Shown: piece after piece, positions 7,373 to 12,471 of the stretch | How positions within the stretch are numbered: the first letter of the stretch is position 1 | Layout of the letters: each line of letters begins with the position of its first letter | Assembly: GCA_023663915.1 (NCBI GenBank) | Contig: JAMPGN010000127.1 | Location: 1-12,471, forward strand | DNA length: 12,471 bases | Reading direction: 5' to 3' | From: Eubacterium sp. | Lineage (GTDB): Bacteria; Bacillota_A; Clostridia; Lachnospirales; Lachnospiraceae | Program-made: the position numbers and the translations under genes | The notes under the pieces: generated by a model | The model's database searches: none | What the model was told of the DNA's origin: nothing | Seen by the model: the letters and a program-made list of their open reading frames with translations, nothing else

Positions 7373-7567
7373 ATGGCAACTTCAAGCATTACGAAAAATT
7401 TTGTTATATCAAGTCAGAGGCAGGTTGAGATGTTTGCTGACGCGATAGAAGCGTCCGCCAATGATCAGACGCCTCCGATAAAGGTTAATGCAACTTTTTT
7501 GACAGACCCGAAAGATATAGCAAAATTTATGGAAAAAAGGAAGAAAATGAATGCAGGAAGTAAGTAA
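7373..7567 (+). CDS. 64-aa small protein upstream of the GNAT gene (antitoxin-like position)
   Basis: I do not recognise a named domain. The protein begins MATSSITKNFVISSQRQVEM and ends in a basic stretch, FMEKRKKMNAGSK. ATG 7373 is chosen because AAGGAGGTG at 7359-7367 is a near-perfect ribosome binding site; extending upstream to ATG 7328 would read through that site. The middle (about 13-30) looks helical, and TFLTDPKDIAKFMEKRK (41-57) could be a second helix. The gene overlaps the next by 17 bp. A small protein translated just before an overlapping GNAT enzyme is the layout of GNAT toxin-antitoxin modules. No clear ribbon-helix-helix pattern is seen, unlike the DUF1778 partners of TacT/AtaT, so the antitoxin role is inference. 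Codon use is AT-rich like its neighbour. Confidence 0.75.
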   Translation: MATSSITKNFVISSQRQVEMFADAIEASANDQTPPIKVNATFLTDPKDIAKFMEKRKKMNAGSK

Positions 7568-8165
7568 ATATATTGTTTTCAACATTCGTGAGTATTTGAA
7601 CGGACAAAATGAGGAACTTGGAGAGGACGATTTGCTTCAAGTTCTTTTTGAGTTTTCATGTGAAAAAAATAAGGATGTTGAAAAATTTGCAAGGGAACAG
7701 TCAATCGAGTTTGCCAAGAAACAGCAGTCTGTTACCTATCTTGTGTTTTCAACCGAAGATGCAGAACTTGTCGGATATTTTGCTATTACGATAAAACCAA
7801 TAACAGTAAACGCAGAACTATTCAGCAATACGGCAAAGAGAAAACTTTCCAGAGTAAGCGAATTGAATGGGCAGAACCATACATATAATCTGGCGGCGTA
7901 TTTGATTGCGCAGCTTGGGAAAAATTACCGGAATGGTGTACATGAGCGTATTACCGGAGAAGAATTGCTTGGGCTGGCAATTAAACAGATACAGCATCTT
8001 CAATATTTAGCCGGAGGAATGGTAGTGTTTTTGGAAGCGTCGAATGAGGAGAAACTGTTGTCGTTTTATCAGAGTAAGGGATTTCGGCAGTTTGACAGCA
8101 GGTTATCGGAAACAGTGGGGCGTGAACCGCATGAGCTGGTTCAGCTTTTGAAAATTTTAAAGTAA
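7551..8165 (+). CDS. GNAT-fold N-acetyltransferase, possible toxin-like partner
   Basis: This 204-aa protein carries GNAT-fold features. A central strand, ELVGYFAITIKPI (72-84), is followed by an acetyl-CoA-site region, NLAAYLIAQLGKNY, and a helix starting RITGEELLGLAI (133-144). The C-terminal LLSFYQSKGFRQF (169-181) is the common GNAT motif B with its Tyr. The pyrophosphate-binding loop is not a textbook Q/RxxGxG/A: an insertion (RNGVHERITG) sits there. The start ATG 7551 lies inside the upstream small gene, with AAGGAAG at 7537-7543. Known GNAT toxins acetylate aminoacyl-tRNA, but other GNATs modify proteins, drugs or small molecules. The substrate cannot be read from sequence. The gene is followed by a convincing intrinsic terminator, so the pair is a self-contained bicistronic unit. 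Confidence 0.85.
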   Translation: MQEVSKYIVFNIREYLNGQNEELGEDDLLQVLFEFSCEKNKDVEKFAREQSIEFAKKQQSVTYLVFSTEDAELVGYFAITIKPITVNAELFSNTAKRKLSRVSELNGQNHTYNLAAYLIAQLGKNYRNGVHERITGEELLGLAIKQIQHLQYLAGGMVVFLEASNEEKLLSFYQSKGFRQFDSRLSETVGREPHELVQLLKILK

Positions 8166-8175
8166 CATATCGGCA

Positions 8176-8216
8176 GGTGTATGGAAAATTTTATTTATAA
8201 TCCATGCGCCTTTTTT
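8176..8216 (+). terminator. Rho-independent terminator after the GNAT gene
   Basis: GGTGTATGG (8176-8184) pairs over all nine positions with CCATGCGCC (8202-8210), including two G-U pairs, around a 17-base AT-rich loop. It is followed directly by six T residues (8211-8216). It starts 10 bp after the GNAT stop codon, separating this unit from the ABC transporter genes. Confidence 0.75.
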
Positions 8217-8250
8217 AGTTTAGGTAATGCTGTCTTGAAAACAGTGCTGA

Positions 8251-8271
8251 CATGCAACGCAGCGTAGCATG
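8251..8271. repeat. 21-bp near-perfect palindrome
   Basis: CATGC-A-ACGC-A-GCGT-A-GCATG is symmetric apart from one A/A mismatch pair and the central base. The dyad is operator-like in length and form. It precedes the weak promoter candidate by about 24 bp. No T-run follows, so it is not a terminator on the + strand. Confidence 0.5.
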
Positions 8272-8339
8272 AAAAAACCAAATGTATACAACTGTTGGTG
8301 GCATGGCGCAGGCTTTTTTATTATGGTTGCTATAGAAAA

Positions 8340-8382
8340 AAACGAGCTAACGCTCGTTTGCGAGGTTCGCTTCGCGAACTCG
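8340..8382 (+). repeat. Two adjacent stable hairpins in the ABC operon leader
   Basis: Hairpin 1 is AAACGAGC (8340-8347), loop TAAC, GCTCGTTT (8352-8359), a perfect 8-bp stem. Hairpin 2 follows directly: CGAG-G-TTCGC (8361-8370), loop TTC, GCGAA-CTCG (8374-8382), nine pairs with one bulged G. Both are much more GC-rich than the flanking DNA. They could be RNA structures controlling the downstream ATPase gene, or a dispersed repeat. A genome search would tell. Confidence 0.6.
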
Positions 8383-8391
8383 AAATGAGCA

Positions 8392-8404
8392 TAGGAATTT
8401 CCTA
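8392..8404. promoter_or_regulatory. 13-bp palindrome just upstream of the ABC ATPase ribosome binding site
   Basis: TAGGAA-T-TTCCTA is a perfect 6-bp dyad around one central base, ending 12 bp before the GGAAGG ribosome binding site. Its size suits an XRE-type dimer, and an XRE regulator is encoded in the same gene cluster. It could therefore be that regulator's operator, although no second copy was seen elsewhere in the window. Confidence 0.35.
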
Positions 8405-8432
8405 CAGCATAAAAACGGAAGGCGGTTGTATC

Positions 8433-9194
8433 ATGAACAAGCAGACAGTCATAGAAGCAAGGCATTTAAAAAAGGCTTTTGGCAAAGGCGAAAGCATTCA
8501 GGTTATTTATTCCGACCTGGATATTGCTATTTACAAGGGAGATTTTACGGTGATTATGGGTTCATCAGGGGCAGGCAAGTCTACCCTGATGTATTCCCTT
8601 TCCGGGATGGATAAGCCGGATGGTGGGGAGATTTATTTTGACGGAACGGATATTACGAAGTTAAATAATGACAAATTAGCCGTATTCCGGCGCAAAGAAT
8701 GCGGATTCGTATTCCAGCAGATTTATCTGATTGATAAGATGAACCTTATGGATAATGTCATTACAGCGGGAGTATTGACAAGCAAAGACAGGGGAGACAT
8801 TCAAAACCGTGCAAAAGAGCTGTTCTCCCTGGTAAACATTCCCGAACAAACGTGGAGAAAAACATCCGCCCAGATTTCGGGCGGAGAGGCGCAAAGGGCA
8901 GGCATTGTCCGGGCGGTGATCAACCATCCGAACGTACTGTTTGCAGACGAGCCGACCGGTGCGCTAAATTCTGCAAATTCAGCGGCAGTCCTCGATGTTT
9001 TTACCTCACTTCATGAGAACGGGCAGAGTATTGTCATGGTTACTCACGACAAAAAATCAGCCTTGCGGGGAAACCGTATCATCTATATCAAAGATGGGAA
9101 AATTTACGGCGAGTGTGATCTGGGAAAATTTGAGCCGGACAATGTCGAGAGAACCGAAAAACTCGATAAATTCATTAAGGAAATGGGGTGGTAA
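8433..9194 (+). CDS. ABC transporter ATP-binding protein (MacB/BceA-like)
   Basis: This 253-aa ATPase energises the FtsX-type permease encoded 3 bp downstream. The motifs are complete: Walker A GSSGAGKST (43-51), Q-loop Gln95 in FVFQQ, signature ISGGEAQR (148-155), Walker B NVLFADEPTG (167-176, catalytic Glu173), a D-loop ALNS and H-loop His205 in VMVTHDKKSA. The signature and the ADEPTGALNS stretch are typical of the LolD/MacB/BceA branch, which serves mechanotransmission-type systems for peptides, antibiotics or lipoproteins. ATG 8433 (MNKQTVIEARHLKKAFG) has GGAAGG upstream and fits the family start. A longer reading frame to 8295 would run through the hairpin DNA and is rejected. No substrate can be named. 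Confidence 0.93.
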   Translation: MNKQTVIEARHLKKAFGKGESIQVIYSDLDIAIYKGDFTVIMGSSGAGKSTLMYSLSGMDKPDGGEIYFDGTDITKLNNDKLAVFRRKECGFVFQQIYLIDKMNLMDNVITAGVLTSKDRGDIQNRAKELFSLVNIPEQTWRKTSAQISGGEAQRAGIVRAVINHPNVLFADEPTGALNSANSAAVLDVFTSLHENGQSIVMVTHDKKSALRGNRIIYIKDGKIYGECDLGKFEPDNVERTEKLDKFIKEMGW

Positions 9195-9197
9195 TCC

Positions 9198-11450
9198 ATG
9201 GAGCTTCACATCATTTTGAAAAAATTATCCACGCTGATCCGGCACAATTTGAAGAAAGCAAAGGGACAGTATATATCTTTCGGGGTGTTTATCGGCATGA
9301 CTGCGTTTATTATCAATATTGCCCTGGTACTTGCTTTTCAGACATTTGACGCTTATGATGATCTGTTTGATCAGCTTGACACAGCGGATATCAATTTTAT
9401 GATTCCTAAGATGCAGGATTATGAAGATTTGCTTGCAGAAGTGGAAGAAACCACTGGCGTATCTTTCGTGGAAAAGCATAGCGGGGTATTTACTCCGGTG
9501 ACAGTCCGTGAATTTGCGGGGTCTGATTTTGATATGAATACGGTTTTTTATAATCTTGATGAGGAAAGAACACTGAATCTGCTTGATGCTGCCAGACGTT
9601 CCGGGGAGAATGGCAGCTTGGTCTATATACCCCTGTATATGAAGGAATTAGGCGGTTTTATGGAAGGCGGCAGTATCGTTTATTCCATAGACGGTGAGGA
9701 ACATACCTATGAGATCGGCGGCATCGTTCAGGAGATGCAGTATGGAAATTATGGTACCGGAATGATCGGCGGATATTTTCCAGAGGATGCCTATGAGGAT
9801 TTTGCGGATGAATACAGCGACCATATTATCGCAGAATATTCCTTGAGAACAACCGGCGACGCTGATTTGGGCGAAATGAAAAATGCAATCTCCGAGATGT
9901 TAAGGGAGAAAGGGATTGCCTTATTGAATATCAGTGACAAGGAGACCTCGAAGCAGACCAGAACGATGGTCTGTACTCTGCTGATTGTTATTTTTCTGGC
10001 GCTTGCTGCAATCATATTGGTAGTGAGTATTTTCTTAAGTAATTTCCGGATACGAAGCGGGATTGAAGACGAACTGGCACAGATGGGAGTATTAAAAGCG
10101 ATTGGCTATACAAGCAATATGATTATTGCTTCGGTAGTTATGCCTTATGTGCTTGTAGGAGTTATTTCCACGGTAATCGGAATAGCTGTATCTTATGCGG
10201 TTCTGCCTGTCGTGGCAGGTATTTTGGCAATCCAGTCGGGCTTTTCTTATACACCTGGTTTTGATCGTATGGCTTTGTTGATTGTAATGCTGACGCTGAC
10301 ATGTGCAATCTTATTTTTCTCCTATCTTTCTGCTGGGAAAATACATGGATTAGAGCCGATCAATGCCATAAGAGGTATTACCGGAAAGGAATCGGCGGGG
10401 CAAAGTATATTACTATTTATCGTTTCATTTGGTATTATGGTGTTACTATCTTTTGCGGGAACGCTCCTATACAATGTAAATGTCAAACCAGATAATTTTA
10501 TGAATACACTTTCAGAGGAATCACCTTCGGTTATTTTTACGGTAGAGGATGGGAAGATTCCGGAACTGAAAGAAATTCTTTCTGAGGATAGCCGTGTAAG
10601 GACTTTTATGGAATATGCTTCTGTACCGGTAAGCTATACGGATGGAAGCCTCACCGCTTTCGTGTGTGAAGATTTTTCAAAAGCAACAAATGATATTTGT
10701 TATGAGGGCAGCAGCCCTATGAAAGAGAATGAAATTGCAGTCGGAAATGCGCTTGCGGACAATTATCCGATTGGTCATGAAATCGAGATAACGGTCGGAT
10801 CAAAATCGGAGACTTACACGGTAACAGGTTATATCCAAAGCGTTAATAATGCGGGAGCGGTATGCCAGCTAACAAGCGAAGGATACGAAAAAATTGGTGA
10901 AAAGGCGAATGCTGTCAATGTTTATTTATATGATAAAAATGCTGATGATCTGATTGAAGAGTATGATGAAAGCTACGATACCATCATTAAGTCATCCGTA
11001 AACTTTGAACAGGTGAGTGAAAATGGTAGGATGATGTACGCGGGGATTGTTTCCGTCATTGTGGTTATTCTGTTTGTAATTTCTGTTCTGATGGTGCTGC
11101 TTGTGATGTATGTTATTATAAATTCTATGATCAGCAGACGCAGACAGGAATTTGGCATCTATAAGGCGGTCGGATACACAAACAGGCAGCTTACTGTTAA
11201 GACAGTGCTTGAGTTTATCCCTATTGTGGCAGTGGCATCCATTATTTCGGCAATCGCTGGGCTTTGGTATCTTCCCGCAATCGACAATGTTATTTTTTCG
11301 CTGATTGGGGCAGTCAAAAACCATTTTGAAGTATCTGTCTGGATATTGATGGTATTTGCCGTCGTGTTTACTGCTGTGGCGTTCGTCATCAGCATACTTC
11401 TCTCGGCGCCGATTAAAAAAATTACCGCATATTCACTTTTGAAAGATTGA
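9198..11450 (+). CDS. FtsX/MacB-type ABC transporter permease, two FtsX modules
   Basis: This 750-aa membrane protein has eight predicted TM helices at about 25-48, 256-282, 306-343, 358-380, 402-424, 614-642, 667-690 and 713-737. Large extracytoplasmic domains lie between TM1 and TM2 (about 49-255) and between TM5 and TM6 (about 425-613). The cytoplasmic coupling motif occurs twice, as ELAQMGVLKAIGYTSNMI (292-309) and RRRQEFGIYKAVGYTNRQL (647-665), so it is a tandem fusion of two FtsX halves. Known relatives move antimicrobial peptides, lipids or lipoproteins, or detach peptides from their targets. It starts 3 bp after the ATPase stop and is surely cotranslated. The layout differs from classic 10-TM BceB proteins, which have one large domain, so I do not call it BceB. 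Confidence 0.9.
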   Translation: MELHIILKKLSTLIRHNLKKAKGQYISFGVFIGMTAFIINIALVLAFQTFDAYDDLFDQLDTADINFMIPKMQDYEDLLAEVEETTGVSFVEKHSGVFTPVTVREFAGSDFDMNTVFYNLDEERTLNLLDAARRSGENGSLVYIPLYMKELGGFMEGGSIVYSIDGEEHTYEIGGIVQEMQYGNYGTGMIGGYFPEDAYEDFADEYSDHIIAEYSLRTTGDADLGEMKNAISEMLREKGIALLNISDKETSKQTRTMVCTLLIVIFLALAAIILVVSIFLSNFRIRSGIEDELAQMGVLKAIGYTSNMIIASVVMPYVLVGVISTVIGIAVSYAVLPVVAGILAIQSGFSYTPGFDRMALLIVMLTLTCAILFFSYLSAGKIHGLEPINAIRGITGKESAGQSILLFIVSFGIMVLLSFAGTLLYNVNVKPDNFMNTLSEESPSVIFTVEDGKIPELKEILSEDSRVRTFMEYASVPVSYTDGSLTAFVCEDFSKATNDICYEGSSPMKENEIAVGNALADNYPIGHEIEITVGSKSETYTVTGYIQSVNNAGAVCQLTSEGYEKIGEKANAVNVYLYDKNADDLIEEYDESYDTIIKSSVNFEQVSENGRMMYAGIVSVIVVILFVISVLMVLLVMYVIINSMISRRRQEFGIYKAVGYTNRQLTVKTVLEFIPIVAVASIISAIAGLWYLPAIDNVIFSLIGAVKNHFEVSVWILMVFAVVFTAVAFVISILLSAPIKKITAYSLLKD

Positions 11451-11477
11451 CAGCATATATAAGGAAGGAGCATTTAT

Positions 11478-12356
11478 ATGAATTTTTCTGAAAAATTAAA
11501 AGAAATACGAAAGAAAGAAGGCATCTCACAGGAGCAGCTTGCTGAAAAAATCGGTGTATCAAGGCAGGCGATTACGAAGTGGGAAACTGGAAAAGGCCTG
11601 CCGGATGTTGAAAATATGGTAATTATCGCAGAGATTTTTAAGACCACCATTGATGAGCTGCTTGTGGATTCCGCCGCAAAGACCATTTCGGAAAGATCTG
11701 TGTATACCAGTGAAACCATTTATGATATTGACTGTGAGAAACACTTTGACATCGATATTGGGAGCGCAGTGGCAATTATGTTATCCACCGGGGAGGATGA
11801 GAAGCTGCATATTAAGCTGTCCTCGGAAACCCTTGAAAATTTAGACTCTATATTTAAAATCAAGCTGGATGAAAATAAAAACAGGCTTGATGTCATTTGC
11901 CTTAACAAGAATAAGTTAAGCCGCTATGAAGCAGAGGAGTCGCTAGCAGTTGAGATTGTCTTTCCACATAAATATTCTGAAAGCTGCGAGATTTCGGCAA
12001 GTGTGAAACTTCTTACAATAAGAAGTCTTCATCTGAACCGTCTGGAATATGATGGTGATGCGGAGCAGGTTTTGATTTCAGGCAGCAGTGGAAGTCTGGA
12101 ATTAACGGCAAAGACAGACTATGAAATCACTGTTGATGGAATCACAGGAAGATTGGATATTAACCAGTGGAAGGCAAAAACGATTGTCCATATTCCGGAG
12201 GAAAAGATGGTAAATGTTGTAAATAAAGGCAGAAAATGTAATGTCTATTATGTGAAAGACGGAAAATCCGTGGAGTGTGAAAGCACTGCAGATAGTGAAA
12301 ATGAAATCAGCATTTCGGGAATATTTTCAGAGCTTGTTGTGGATTTGACGAAATAG
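11478..12356 (+). CDS. XRE-family transcriptional regulator with beta-rich C-terminal domain
   Basis: This 292-aa protein begins with a clear HTH_3/XRE domain (about 7-62), EKLKEIRKKEGISQEQLAEK followed by GVSRQAITKWETGKGLPD. The rest (about 80-290) alternates short beta strands with acidic turns, such as LEYDGDAEQVLISGSSGSLELTAKT, in the style of DUF4097/adhesin-like beta-helix domains. That assignment is by pattern only. There is no signal peptide or TM helix, so the beta domain would be cytoplasmic, unlike most DUF4097 proteins. ATG 11478 follows AAGGAAGGAG (11461-11470), 27 bp after the permease stop, with no terminator between. It is probably cotranscribed with the transporter and may control it, taking the place a two-component system has in Bce-type loci. 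The ligand is unknown. Confidence 0.87.
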   Translation: MNFSEKLKEIRKKEGISQEQLAEKIGVSRQAITKWETGKGLPDVENMVIIAEIFKTTIDELLVDSAAKTISERSVYTSETIYDIDCEKHFDIDIGSAVAIMLSTGEDEKLHIKLSSETLENLDSIFKIKLDENKNRLDVICLNKNKLSRYEAEESLAVEIVFPHKYSESCEISASVKLLTIRSLHLNRLEYDGDAEQVLISGSSGSLELTAKTDYEITVDGITGRLDINQWKAKTIVHIPEEKMVNVVNKGRKCNVYYVKDGKSVECESTADSENEISISGIFSELVVDLTK

Positions 12357-12471
12357 GAACTATTAGTAGAGCTTTAACATCTATTTGTAATTGGAAAAAA
12401 TTTTTAAAAATATGATTATGATGATCTTTTAAGAAATCAAAGTAGGAGAATTCGCACTGTTCAATATATGA
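12357..12471. other. AT-rich non-coding tail of the window
   Basis: The 115 bp after the XRE stop contain no credible gene or strong hairpin terminator. An AGGAGAA at 12444-12450 is followed by an ATG only at 12468, which is too distant for a normal start. The next gene, or the right edge of the accessory region, lies outside the window. Confidence 0.6.

Larger units (their letters stand above)
8217..8432 (+). other. Non-coding leader rich in inverted repeats, upstream of the ABC operon
   Basis: These 216 bp hold no convincing gene. They contain a 21-bp near-palindrome (8251-8271), two adjacent hairpins (8340-8382), a 13-bp palindrome (8392-8404) and a short CTGT/ACAG hairpin near 8230-8244. 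A weak promoter candidate is TTGGTG (8295-8300), 18 bp, TATTAT (8319-8324). If that promoter is real, the two adjacent hairpins would lie in the mRNA leader of the ABC operon. The segment could be a regulatory leader or the remnant of a mobile repeat. The ribosome binding site for the ATPase gene is GGAAGG at 8417-8422. Confidence 0.5.

Noticed and set aside
8251..8382. CRISPR-like array or toxin-antitoxin RNA from the repeated palindromes
   Set aside because: The inverted repeats differ in sequence and there are no regularly spaced identical direct repeats.
8295..8432. N-terminal extension of the ABC ATPase to an upstream ATG
   Set aside because: The extension would cross both hairpins and encodes an Arg-rich stretch unlike any ABC ATPase start. 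ATG 8433 has its own ribosome binding site and the family N-terminus.
8220..8465. Minus-strand frame of 81 codons across the ABC leader
   Set aside because: It reads through the hairpins and into the ATPase start, shows no domain, and has no good ribosome binding site. The inverted repeats explain the open frame.
12444..12471. Start of a next gene at ATG 12468
   Set aside because: The spacing from AGGAGAA is 17 bases, too long, and only one codon is visible.
7190..12471. Insertion sequence or integrative element with recognisable recombination genes
   Set aside because: No transposase, integrase, relaxase or tRNA attachment site is visible, and no direct repeats were found at the left edge and window end. 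The island claim rests only on composition and gene order.

Overview
The window reads like a low-to-medium GC clostridial chromosome, most likely Lachnospiraceae. The reasons are the gene order, the mix of ATG, GTG and TTG starts, strong AGGAGG-type ribosome binding sites, a PASTA-domain kinase, and an FtsX-type ABC transporter paired with an XRE regulator. No search could be run, so family names rest on motifs read directly from the translations. All genes found lie on the + strand.

Region 1 (1 to about 7190) is a conserved housekeeping operon: 3' end of fmt, a YugP-type zinc metallopeptidase, rsmB, rlmN, a PP2C phosphatase (prpC/stp), a PASTA Ser/Thr kinase (prkC) and rsgA. Apart from the peptidase, this is the order known from Bacillus subtilis (def-fmt-rsmB-rlmN-prpC-prkC-rsgA-rpe-thiN). 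The operon joins translation initiation, rRNA methylation, ribosome assembly and cell-wall-sensing phosphorylation. The phosphatase and kinase genes overlap by 8 bp. The start of rsmB sits at the end of a 31-bp tandem repeat that triplicates its own translation-initiation region.

Region 2 (about 7190 to 12471) looks like an accessory insertion. Base composition drops to clearly AT-richer DNA immediately after rsgA. The expected rpe and thiN are absent, and an AGGAGG motif at the very end of rsgA has no downstream gene at the right distance. The region holds (a) a promoter, a 64-aa protein and an overlapping GNAT-fold acetyltransferase arranged like a toxin-antitoxin pair and closed by an intrinsic terminator; (b) about 215 bp of non-coding DNA full of hairpins and palindromes; and (c) a compact ABC ATPase, an 8-TM FtsX/MacB-type permease and an XRE regulator with a beta-rich C-terminal domain. 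Module (c) resembles peptide or antibiotic export/resistance units, but it has no two-component system in view.

The last 115 bp hold no recognisable gene, and the right-hand end of the accessory region lies outside the window. The most interesting candidates are the small-protein/GNAT pair, the one-component regulator plus ABC unit with its palindrome-rich leader, and the tandemly repeated rsmB start region.
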